Shown: positions 1 to 5,951, counted from the first letter of the stretch. The stretch: 6,938 nt of DNA from JBNAVY01 sp049700195 (GCA_049700195.1 JBNAVY010000072.1:1-6938), one strand, 5' to 3'. Translations and numbers: made by a program. The notes: a model not told the origin generated them from the letters alone.

Positions 1-451
1 TGCTCCAATCCACATAGGGTCCAAAAATCGGTAGTTCAAGTTTGTCGCGCATTGTATAAAGGATATTTCCATATCCTACAAATATAACTGGGTAAAATTT
101 TTGTGGAAATTCATTAATCCAATTTTTTGGAAGCATATCTATTGCATCCTTATCAATCCATATAGGAATGATGTACTTACTTGTATAATTGGTGAGTGTT
201 TCAAAGTCGGTAACTTTGAGAACCTCAGGATGTGCTTTTAAATCATTATCGCTTAATACTGCATCGTTTTTAGGTGAAATATAAACTGCAACAATACCGT
301 TATTTTCTGAAACAACAATATTTCTTGTTTTTTGAGTTAGTTTAGAGTTATTATCCGTTTTTGCACTACTACAGCTCATTAAAAAAACCATAATAACAAA
401 CAAAGCAGAAACTAATATTTTAATTCTTTTACTTCCCAATTCCTTTCTCAT
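1..451 (-). CDS. Lipoprotein, C-terminus cut off by window edge
   Basis: The reading frame is open from an ATG at 451 to the left edge (150 codons, 3' end missing). The N-terminus is a typical lipoprotein signal: basic start (MRKELGSKRIK), hydrophobic stretch, then lipobox LMSC with Cys at about residue 27, followed by a polar Ser/Lys/Asn linker. The product should therefore be lipidated and held on the outer face of the membrane. The visible mature part is soluble and rich in aromatic residues (PIWIDKDAIDMLP, FYPVIFVGYGN, GPYVDWS). I do not recognise the family. An AAGGAGA ribosome binding site lies at 471-465, about 13 nt from the start, which is long. A closer ATG at 458 is in another frame and stops after nine codons. 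The next upstream codons in frame are GTA, TGG, TTA, GAA, GAT, GGA and then TAA, so no better start exists. The 180 nt upstream (452-634) hold no gene or terminator that I can see. Confidence 0.8.
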   Translation of the reverse strand, partial: MRKELGSKRIKILVSALFVIMVFLMSCSSAKTDNNSKLTQKTRNIVVSENNGIVAVYISPKNDAVLSDNDLKAHPEVLKVTDFETLTNYTSKYIIPIWIDKDAIDMLPKNWINEFPQKFYPVIFVGYGNILYTMRDKLELPIFGPYVDWS

Positions 452-634
452 TACCCATAATTCATCTCCTTAAATATTATCTTACATCTCCTGCAATATT
501 AGATACAAGATGTGTCGAAAAAGTTCCTTATTTTTTTAAAATATTAGGAAAAAATTTTGTGAATAGTCTGAAAATCGCGATTAAGATATGTTCAAATTTT
601 TGAGAAGCCAAAATTGAGCTTATAAGTTAGTTAT

Positions 635-1467
635 TTACCAAAAAATTTTCTAAACTATATAGAAATTCTTTGGTTTCTCATCGTGAGGTATTTAAAAACA
701 ATTATATATCTCAATATGTATTACTTCATTTAATAAAGAAGCAAAATTCTAGATACTATTTTTTCGACATAATTTTATAATTTGAACCAATTATTACAAG
801 TGTTTTCAAATTAAAATTTATAGTAAGTACATCAAAATCAACATCGTTAGAAGCAGTTATAAAGTAGTATAATCTTTTATCCTAATCTTTTACTTTAATC
901 ACCTTTTTATATTTGGTATTTGTCTCATCGATAAGCTTTGATTTGTCATAGTAAGCTTTACAAATCACATTGTCGAGCACAGACAGCTATTATTGGTTTC
1001 ACGAATATGGTAAATAAAAATTAACTATTGTTTTTAAAAATTTTATAAGCACTATTTCTGTTCCATAATTTCCTACAAGAGGTGTTTTAAGAACAAGTAC
1101 CTTTAATCTATAGGGGTACTTTGAAGCATAGATAAATGCCACACTCCCACCTGTTGAATGACCAATAAGGACAATATTTATAAAATCAATTTTTTCAATA
1201 AATGCCTTTAAAACCTCAACTTGTTCTTCCCTCTATAGAGATCAATCCTATACATCATTTAGAGGCATTTGGAAAGCCTAAAGCTTGGTAAATCAAAAGC
1301 AATGACCTTCCTAAATTTAGCATAAATTCCATTACAGAATCGAATGAAAAAGCTACAGCACCAAATCCATGAACAAGGAAGAATGTATATTTGCCAAAAC
1401 ATTTATAGTGAATGTTTATTTTGAACACATTAACGAAGTTTGAATCTTGATCCGCAAGAAACATCAT
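635..1467 (-). pseudogene. Alpha/beta hydrolase, decayed by frameshifts and stops
   Basis: Reading all three minus frames recovers a nearly full-length alpha/beta hydrolase (about 277 codons, normal for the family). From the N-terminus there are: the oxyanion-hole segment FFLVHGFG; a frameshift near 1303-1312 into VIAFDLPSF (strand before the FGxS loop); a damaged stretch with several stops around 1215-1262; the nucleophile elbow VLIGHSTGG (1146-1163) with Ser intact; a lid region (KVIKVKD, then a TAG where Trp is expected); LVIIGSN (acid-residue strand); and IPHDEKP near 671-691 before the terminal KIFW. Catalytic residues are damaged too: the acid position after GSN reads Tyr instead of Asp, and the codon where GH-x-PH-x-EKP places the catalytic His is TAA. 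The ATG overlaps the stop of the DUF6512 gene as TAATG, so the two were translationally coupled. The substrate cannot be told. That this is a dead hydrolase is firm; the exact lesions are inferred from family consensus. Confidence 0.85.
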
Positions 1468-2006
1468 TACCTTAAGATCCCGTATCCTCCCGTTATAGGA
1501 TCTTTAAATAGGAAAAACCTCGGCGGGAAATACGTAAAAAGAGAAAATGAAACAAAAATTATTATAAAAAGTACCAAGGCAACTTTATTAAAAAATCCCG
1601 GCAATTTTTTTGAAACTAGAATTTTGTATCTTACGAAACGCCCTATAAATACTGCGAAAACAAAAGTGAAAATATCCCAAACAAAAAAGTCCTTTTGAAA
1701 TATTGCAAGATATCCGTAAAACATTATTACTATAAGTATTGGCGCTAAATATAGGTTAAGAATTTCTGCAAAGAGATAGTTATTTACTTCATCTTTAATT
1801 AAAAAGTACTCAAATATTCCAAAAACAAGCGAAGGGAAGAAAGCCAGTTTGAGGTGTTCCCATGTACTTTCATTTACAGCTGAAAAGTATGCAACGACTT
1901 TTGAATACTGGGACAATTCAAATGTAAAGTGAAGAAGACTTCCCAAAATCACCACAAATAAAAAACCAAAAAATTCTAATTTTAAAATTTTAGACCTATC
2001 TTTCAT
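1467..2006 (-). CDS. DUF6512-type five-helix membrane protein
   Basis: A 179-aa integral membrane protein with about five predicted helices (roughly residues 10-31, 52-70, 79-103, 108-126 and 141-160). Conserved-looking features are the LLHFTFELS segment closing helix 1, the NESTWEHLKLAFFPSL motif around residues 45-60, and a C-terminal tail PPRFFLFKDPITGGYGI. This pattern matches, from memory, small Firmicute membrane proteins annotated as DUF6512. No biochemical role is known to me. The NES-WEHLK motif, sitting just before a helix, could be a functional site. The start at 2006 has GGAGAG about 8-9 nt upstream. The gene is intact although both neighbours in its former operon are broken: a heliorhodopsin tail ends 50 nt upstream, and the downstream hydrolase overlaps its stop by one base. 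It probably depends on the promoter at 2445-2473. Confidence 0.85.
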   Translation of the reverse strand: MKDRSKILKLEFFGFLFVVILGSLLHFTFELSQYSKVVAYFSAVNESTWEHLKLAFFPSLVFGIFEYFLIKDEVNNYLFAEILNLYLAPILIVIMFYGYLAIFQKDFFVWDIFTFVFAVFIGRFVRYKILVSKKLPGFFNKVALVLFIIIFVSFSLFTYFPPRFFLFKDPITGGYGILR

Positions 2007-2055
2007 CGCTTTTCTCTCCTCATTTAATTTAGAAACTTACTTAAAACTTGCCTAA

Positions 2056-2177
2056 TTACACAGGAGAAAGTGTTCTTGCAAAAATCATCCATCTAAGTGC
2101 ACTTTTTGAAAGCAAACTAAGTATTATGTAAACTCTATCTCCAAAAAGATAATCCTTTTTTACCTCCTTTTAAACTT
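2056..2177 (-). pseudogene. Heliorhodopsin C-terminal remnant (helix G)
   Basis: The minus frame from AAG at 2157 to TAA at 2056 encodes about 33 residues. It starts KDYLFGDR, continues as YIILSLLSKSAL and ends RWMIFARTLSP. This is the signature of the last transmembrane helix of heliorhodopsins, where the family reads roughly YLxGExxYIxLSLxxKSALxWxIFxxTLxP. By my recalled comparison with the reference heliorhodopsin 48C12, about 19 of 31 positions agree. The Lys of SKSAL (codon 2104-2106) is the retinal Schiff-base lysine. A stretch reading KFKGGK in another frame (2177-2160) may be the preceding loop after a frameshift. No sequence for helices A-F is visible upstream, so most of the gene is deleted and no photoreceptor can be made. 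A full protein would be about 250 aa with an inverted membrane topology. Family assignment rests on motif recall. Confidence 0.7.
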
Positions 2178-2223
2178 TACAGGCTTTATAGTTTTACTTA
2201 GAAAAGACTGCAATTTTATTACA

Positions 2224-2418
2224 CTAGAAGTAGCTGTGTGTGATAATCAGAATAATGATTGCTAAAATAGCATCAGTTTTGTAAGATTTTCAGAGCGATA
2301 TTTTTTCTCGTTTTGAACTTTTATATTGACAATTACCTCAACAATTGTTATAAAAGCAAAAACAAACCCACCAACCATAACTAAAACATGCAATAAAATA
2401 GTGCTACTAATACTGCAT
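2224..2418 (-). pseudogene. Small two-helix membrane protein, apparently frameshifted
   Basis: An ATG at 2418 with an AGGAG site immediately upstream stops after three codons. The next frame is open and reads a hydrophobic helix (TILLHVLVMVGGFVFAFI), then a basic, polar segment (VNIKVQNEKKYRSENLTK), then hits TAG. In a third frame the sequence continues as a second helix, AILAIIILIITHSYF, to a TAG at 2224. Loss of one A in the AAAA run near ENLTK would explain the second break. The two shifts compensate, so the restored length is about 64 aa. I do not recognise the family. It is the first gene behind the leftward promoter and precedes the heliorhodopsin remnant. An alternative is that only the middle frame is used, from a TTG at about residue 9. 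That the region once coded for a membrane protein is more certain than the exact start. Confidence 0.45.
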
Positions 2419-2444
2419 CTCCTTTATTTAAAATCAGCATATAT

Positions 2445-2473
2445 ATTATAACAGATAATGAAAAATAAAGCAA
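2445..2473 (-). promoter_or_regulatory. Sigma-A type promoter, leftward
   Basis: On the minus strand a -35 TTGCTT (2473-2468) is followed after exactly 17 nt by a perfect -10 TATAAT (2450-2445), preceded by TGT as an extended -10. The predicted start is near 2437, about 20 nt before the small membrane gene. It should serve the leftward chain from 2418 through the DUF6512 gene and hydrolase relic. Confidence 0.7.
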
Positions 2474-2507
2474 TTTGGTAAAAATACCATAAAGCATCTT
2501 GACACAC

Positions 2508-2529
2508 CACCCCGATTCAAATCGGGTTG
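2508..2529. promoter_or_regulatory. Candidate operator palindrome between divergent promoters
   Basis: CCCGATT (2511-2517) and AATCGGG (2520-2526) are perfect inverted arms around a CA centre. With one mismatched pair (2510/2527) the symmetry extends to CA...TG at 2508 and 2529. It is a GC-rich island in AT-rich DNA. It overlaps the first bases of the rightward -35 box and lies about 35 nt upstream of the leftward one. That fits a repressor or activator site for a dimeric regulator. It could instead be a weak hairpin, but no T-tract follows, so a terminator is unlikely. Confidence 0.5.
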
Positions 2530-2555
2530 AAATTATTTACTTTACCATATATTAT
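2527..2555 (+). promoter_or_regulatory. Sigma-A type promoter, rightward
   Basis: A -35 TTGAAA (2527-2532) and a -10 TATTAT (2550-2555) are separated by 17 nt. The likely start is near 2562. The next gene on this strand is the broken secreted-protein gene at 2813. The -35 overlaps the right arm of the palindrome at 2508-2529. Confidence 0.6.
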
Positions 2556-2812
2556 ATAGTTAAAGGAAAAGATATGTAAAGGAGAAATAGAGAAGAAGAT
2601 TTAATAAGATGGTATTTTGTAATGTCTGGTAGGTTATGCTGTTATATAAGAAAAAGGTTTAAATTATTTTTGTGAATGTGGTGATATGAGAATTAATAAT
2701 TAATTTGCAATTAATTATTAAAAACAAAAAGGATGATTAAATTAAAAAAACAGCAAGTGGAAATAAGTGGAATATAAAGATTAAGTATGAATACGAAAAG
2801 GAGGATGTTAAA
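2556..2812 (+). other. Long non-coding leader before the secreted-protein gene
   Basis: About 250 nt lie between the rightward promoter and the AAGGAGG (2798-2804) of the 2813 gene. No ORF of note is present. An AAAGGAG at 2578-2584 has no usable start after it. An ATG at 2733 gives 14 codons. A nine-codon ORF begins at 2787 and ends in ATGA overlapping the start at 2813, but lacks its own ribosome binding site. The leader also holds the palindrome at 2693-2721. I do not recognise a riboswitch class here. Confidence 0.35.
2693..2721. repeat. Perfect 13-bp AT palindrome, 3-nt loop
   Basis: TTAATAATTAATT (2693-2705) is the exact reverse complement of AATTAATTATTAA (2709-2721), with TGC between. 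As RNA it would form a hairpin in the leader of the 2813 gene. As DNA it could be a protein-binding site. No function can be assigned. Confidence 0.7.
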
Positions 2813-3674
2813 ATGAAGTAATTCTTAGTTGTATTTCTATTGTGCTTAATATTAGGTTTTTCGTCGACTGTAAGTTTTGCTGCTTTGGTATATGATATTA
2901 ACATAAACAACAAACATATAGGCCTTTATTATAATATTAGAGGCGATCAGATATATAATATTAATTCAAAACAACCAAGTAATAAAAGGTACAATAGGAG
3001 AAGTAAATTTTTCAGCTGATAAATACAAGTCTGAAAAAGATGTTGATTATTTTAAAGGTAAAGCTCAATATGGAAATCAGTCGTTAAATATGAATATTTT
3101 TAAGAATAGTTATGGATTAAGTGGAATAGTTTTTAACGACAAAAAAGATGTTATTAAAGCTTTTATAATATCGGATAAGCAAAAAGTAAATGAGATTAAG
3201 AAAAATGTTAAAAATATAAATTTGTCAATTCAAAACAACAAGAAATCTTATGGAAACTTAAATAAAGGAACAATTATTGTACCCAATACTTATTATCAAG
3301 ATAACCAGCTTCATATTTTTAAAAGTGCTTTATATATACCGTTTATTTTAAGTGGTGGCACTGTAGAAGGTACTTTATATTACACTGTTGCTAGTAATGT
3401 ACCTGATGGTATGAGATTTTATTTTGATAGACTTTACGGGTATATAGATTGGGCTTCAGGCTTTGATGGTATTATGATAACTAACGAAAATGAACCTTAT
3501 GGTGTTTTTTGGGGCACGCATTCCTGTCCAAGTCGAAATATCCAAACATGGTATATTAATCAAGGAGCTTATAAAAGTGGGAATTATTATTTAAAAGCAA
3601 CTGTTAGTTATACACTCCTAATTAATAACGTTACTGTATTATTTTGGGATAGTGATCAAAAGTTAATTCAGTAA
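2813..3674 (+). pseudogene. Secreted protein of unknown family, stop at codon 3 plus frameshift
   Basis: A strong AAGGAGG sits 8 nt before ATG 2813, but codon 3 is TAA. Reading through it gives a clear signal peptide: MK, then FLVVFLLCLILGF, then STVSFAA with a signal-peptidase-type A-x-A-like end. The frame continues to about 2960-2985 (YDINI, GLYYNIRGDQ), then one frameshift is needed to join GTIGEVNFSADKYKSEKD, which stays open to TAA at 3672-3674. An internal ATG at 3090 would give a 194-aa product without a signal peptide and without a good ribosome binding site, so it is not a likely true start. The restored protein is about 285 aa with no other membrane segment. Its C-terminal half is rich in Tyr, Trp, Gly and Asn with alternating hydrophobic residues, suggesting a beta-rich extracellular domain (GGTVEGTLYYTVAS, FWGTHSCPS). 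I do not recognise the family. Confidence 0.75.
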
Positions 3675-3901
3675 AAAAATATAAATCTTTTGTATATTCA
3701 ATCAATTGTTTAAAAATTAAGTTTTGTAAAATAGATACAAAATAACAGCCTAAAATTTTTTAGATAACTTCAAAATTTGTAAAAAATTACTTAAAGCAGT
3801 TACAAACAGACTAAACAAGATGAGCAAATTAAATTATAGACTACTAAAAAACAAAACAGGATATAGCAAAGTATACCCTTATCGTTTCTAAAGATACTCA
3901 A

Positions 3902-4230
3902 TTATGAGATAAAGATTAGTTTAATTTCAAGCAACAAAAAGATACTTTTTCTTCTCTTTTGAGAAAGACATAATCCAGTAACTTGAGCTGGTGTCAAGCT
4001 ATTAAGAGAAGAATGGGCCTTACAAAATTATAGAGGAACACAAACTTGTAAATTAAATTATTTGCGGACCCAAAAGAGGAAAACCTTGTTTAGTATTATA
4101 CCAGGCTTTAAATTGATGATGGAAAGATTCTATCAAATTATTGGTGATGCTATCCTTAAAGCTTTCAACTCCAATTTATTCCATAAGGCACCTAATCAAG
4201 ACTTAAAAGGTATTTTGCAAGTACTAAACC
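3902..4230 (-). pseudogene. DDE (rve-type) transposase relic, C-terminal part
   Basis: Three minus frames together spell the C-terminal half of an integrase-core transposase. They read KLELKALRIASP, then after a shift NNLIESFHHQFKAWYNTK (the Glu of IESFH is the third catalytic acidic residue), then in another frame ANNLIYKFVFLYNFVRP, and in the third HSSLNSLTPAQVTG, running to a stop at 3902. The order and the IESFH...YNFVRPHSSLNSLTPAQ pattern are characteristic of rve-superfamily transposases such as the IS3 and IS481 groups. The exact IS family is not decidable here. The first two catalytic Asp motifs and the N-terminal helix-turn-helix are absent, and no matching terminal repeats were found, so the element is dead. 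The 227 nt between 3675 and 3901 hold nothing recognisable and may include the old IS end. Confidence 0.8.
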
Positions 4231-4275
4231 TAAGTTACATAGAAGTAAGTATTATTGATTTTGAATAGGTTAATG

Positions 4276-4341
4276 TACAATGTTTTTCATGAGAACTTCA
4301 TCATTTCTGGGAGGTATTTGTTTTTCCTGCAAAACATTGTA
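4276..4341. repeat. Inverted repeat around a short AT-rich spacer
   Basis: TACAATGTTTT (4276-4286) is the exact reverse complement of AAAACATTGTA (4331-4341). The match extends inward to about 20 bp with three mismatches. The unit is 66 bp, too short for an IS. It may be a nonautonomous repeat, paired IS-end debris next to the transposase relic, or a strong hairpin about 70 nt ahead of the 4410 gene. Confidence 0.6.
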
Positions 4342-4409
4342 TCAGAGAGGATTGAAGTCCTCAACTTTCATTTAAGTTTGCAAATTGAAAATTTTTAGGT
4401 GGTGTTAGT

Positions 4410-4781
4410 ATGAACTTAGTAGCAATAGTAGTTATGTTACAAGGGGGGCTATATGTAATAAATTCAATAATAGAAATATTTAACGGAGCAGATTTTAAAG
4501 TCGGCACTAATATCATATTGAGCACAAATTTTTATTATATTGGTGTTGCATTTGGAGTTCTACTTATTATATCTTCGATTGGGTTATTAAAGAGAAAGAA
4601 ATATGGGTATTTTCTTGTACTATATCTCTATTCAATATTGCTCATTTACTATTTAATGGCTGTAATATATTTAGTTGTTAACAGACTGTATTTTTTAGGA
4701 TTTTACTGTATAGTTGTAATGACGATTTTTTACATGATTATCAATTTTGTACGAAAGAATAAATCAGAATTCGTTGGATGA
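4410..4781 (+). CDS. Four-helix membrane protein of unknown function
   Basis: A 123-aa, very hydrophobic protein with about four membrane helices (near residues 3-23, 40-60, 66-91 and 93-113). The loop between helices 2 and 3 is basic (LLKRKKYGY) and the tail is basic (VRKNKSE), so both loop and tail are expected inside the cell. The pattern of a helix ending GLLKRKKYGYFL followed by more helices is common in small uncharacterised Firmicute membrane proteins, but I cannot name a family and see no catalytic motif. AGGTGG at 4397-4402 lies 7 nt before the ATG. The gene is intact among relics. Its upstream region contains the inverted repeat at 4276-4341. No clear promoter was picked out. Confidence 0.75.
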   Translation: MNLVAIVVMLQGGLYVINSIIEIFNGADFKVGTNIILSTNFYYIGVAFGVLLIISSIGLLKRKKYGYFLVLYLYSILLIYYLMAVIYLVVNRLYFLGFYCIVVMTIFYMIINFVRKNKSEFVG

Positions 4782-4856
4782 CTATTGGACTTAAACTTAG
4801 GAATATGCAAATTACAAATGCTTAAAGTGCTTTGTATAGGAGGGTTTTAATTTAAA

Positions 4857-5317
4857 ATGGATAAAAAATCCATGAAATACCAACTGGTGCTCTTGCTGAT
4901 ACACAGACAAAGGGCAGACAGACAAAGGGGACAGTTCCTTTTGTTTGATTTTTTCAGAGTGGATGAACCGTCCCCTTTGTCTTTGTGCTAAAATGTAAAC
5001 CCACATACAAGGGCTGTTACTATACCATTTATAGGTATTATAATTAATACAGCGGTTGGAAGAATAAAGAAGATCATACTTCTACAGGAGTATCTTGGTA
5101 TATTGTACCAACAAATCCTGTTATATCTTTTTATGATGGTCCAGATTCAAGCACAAATTCAAAAGCTGTAGAGATGTATTTAGCGCCCATATCCGGAAGC
5201 GGAACGTATGTCTGTGCAGGTTATGTTTCAGCGGAATTTAAGTTTTATGATGCTCTAAACAGATATTACGACACAAAAATAAATTCTGATGTGTCATATT
5301 CTGTAACAATATATTAA
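4857..5317 (+). pseudogene. Secreted-protein remnant interrupted by a REP-like element
   Basis: An AGGAGGG (4838-4844) precedes ATG 4857, which begins MDKKSMKYQLVLLL, like the start of a signal peptide. The frame then runs into the palindromic element at 4914-4988 and stops at 4989-4991 after 44 codons, the later ones encoded by the repeat itself. Beyond the repeat, another frame (about 4983-5317, broken by TAA at 5045) encodes a beta-rich, Tyr/Ser/Gly-rich end: SGWKNKEDHTSTGVSWYIVP, VISFYDGPDSS, YLAPISGSGTYVCAGYVSA, SVTIY. The last 89 codons (5048-5317) are uninterrupted. The simplest reading is one short secreted protein whose middle was replaced or split by the repeat. That the two halves belong together is inference from position. 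The family is unknown. Its composition resembles the end of the 2813 gene, but no clear homology is seen. Confidence 0.5.
4914..4988. repeat. REP-like palindromic element, copy 1
   Basis: The left arm (4914-4937) and right arm (4965-4988) are inverted copies matching at 21 of 24 positions. They contain GACAAAGGGGAC and GTCCCCTTTGTC with a 27-nt AT-rich centre. A partial extra copy of the left arm (CAGACAAAGGG) sits at 4904-4914. The core GGGGAC(A/G)GTT...AACCGTCCC is shared with the element at 5952-6009. Such palindromes are typical of small nonautonomous repeats dispersed in Clostridia. No transposase that could move them is in the window. Confidence 0.75.
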
Positions 5318-5566
5318 CTAAATAGTAGAAATAGCATATTCTCTTTAAATTATAGATTGTTTATGGTAAAATAAAAACAAGAAAGTTACAAAAATTCTTC
5401 TGATTTACAGAAAACAATTGTGGGCACCTGTAAAACTACTATATTTAATGATAAGGTTAGAAGACTTTGTAATTAAACTTCTACAATGTTATTCAATAAA
5501 GACACAGAATAGGAGTTTTGCCTAAAAAGTAAACATATAATTGAATTTTCAAAGGAGAAAAAATCT

Positions 5567-5608
5567 ATGCCCAAATTCTTTACTTACTTATTTGAGGTGT
5601 TTAATTAA
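5567..5608 (+). CDS. Possible 13-aa peptide, MPKFFTYLFEVFN
   Basis: AAAGGAG (5551-5557) lies 9 nt before ATG 5567. The ORF has 13 codons and ends TAA at 5606. The peptide is strongly aromatic and amphipathic (five Phe, one Tyr), with one Lys and one Glu. It may be a genuine micro-ORF, the start of a decayed gene, or chance. The good ribosome binding site is the only support. Confidence 0.25.
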   Translation: MPKFFTYLFEVFN

Positions 5609-5678
5609 AAATAATAGAGTTACGTTATTGCAAACCGAGAAAAGTTAATAATTATCTATACATCCGGAATTAAGTTTA

Positions 5679-5702
5679 TAAATAAATATAAATATTTATT
5701 TA
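5679..5702. repeat. Perfect 11-bp AT palindrome
   Basis: TAAATAAATAT (5679-5689) pairs exactly with ATATTTATTTA (5692-5702) around AA. It lies about 90 nt before the 5791 gene. In DNA this AT-rich, the chance of a random palindrome is raised. Confidence 0.5.
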
Positions 5703-5790
5703 AGAAACTAACCACGTTAAAAATTACTATAGTATCTGCGAAAAAACTTTGCATAAAGTATGTATTTTCCATGAGTTAGGAGGGATTCTA

Positions 5791-5946
5791 TTGGCATTAT
5801 TTAGCATAGAACTCATTATAGTATCTATTGTGGCATTAGTTTTTCTTTTTGTTTCGGTATACAAGTCTTGGAGTAATACAATTGAAATAAAAAAAGAACT
5901 GCAGGAAATTAAAGAACTGTTAAAACGGAAAGATAATGAAAACTAA
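5791..5946 (+). CDS. Small single-helix protein with C-terminal coiled coil
   Basis: The TTG at 5791 is chosen as the start because GGAGGG (5779-5784) lies 6 nt upstream. The ATG at 5749 in the same frame has no ribosome binding site and would add a non-hydrophobic stretch spanning the ribosome binding site. The product is 51 aa: one membrane helix (about residues 5-23, IELIIVSIVALVFLFVSVY), then a charged tail with heptad-like spacing (IEIKKELQEIKELLKRK) expected in the cytoplasm. This is the general form of small membrane-anchored coiled-coil proteins. Family and function are unknown. It is followed 5 nt later by REP-like element copy 2. Confidence 0.65.
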   Translation: MALFSIELIIVSIVALVFLFVSVYKSWSNTIEIKKELQEIKELLKRKDNEN

Positions 5947-5951
5947 ATTGT

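Larger units (their letters stand above)
5318..5790. other. Gene-poor AT-rich stretch
   Basis: I see no gene of normal size on either strand over about 470 nt. It contains a 13-codon ORF with a good ribosome binding site (5567-5608) and an AT palindrome (5679-5702). Weak promoter-like pairs exist (for example TTGTAA near 5468), but none is convincing. Confidence 0.5.

Noticed and set aside
513..770. Inverted TGTCGAAAAA / TTTTTCGACA pair as mobile-element ends
   Set aside because: The right copy is part of the hydrolase relic coding sequence (KIMSKK region); ten A/T-rich bases can match by chance and nothing else is symmetrical.
1255..1467. 70-aa minus-strand ORF as a stand-alone gene
   Set aside because: It is only the N-terminal segment of the hydrolase relic up to the first frameshift.
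1447..1698. 83-aa plus-strand ORF
   Set aside because: It lies antisense to the well-supported DUF6512 gene, is Lys-rich with no family features, and has no ribosome binding site.
2499..2504. TTGACA as a perfect -35 box
   Set aside because: No -10 element at 15-19 nt; the expected position is the GC-rich palindrome arm.
2511..2526. Intrinsic terminator
   Set aside because: The stem is short and neither strand has a T-tract after it; the position between divergent promoters fits an operator better.
3090..3674. 194-aa ORF as an intact gene
   Set aside because: The same frame continues upstream in coding-like sequence and a signal peptide with an ideal ribosome binding site lies at 2813; the internal ATG lacks a good ribosome binding site.
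4062..4268. 68-aa plus-strand ORF
   Set aside because: It is antisense to the transposase relic, whose conserved motifs explain the sequence.
4341..4372. CRISPR repeat-like GAGGATTGAAG
   Set aside because: It resembles the 3' end of some clostridial repeats, but there is only one copy, with no spacers or second repeat.
4812..5006. 64-aa minus-strand ORF
   Set aside because: It is produced by the open frames of the REP-like palindrome; peptides such as SPLSVCPLSV are translations of the repeat.
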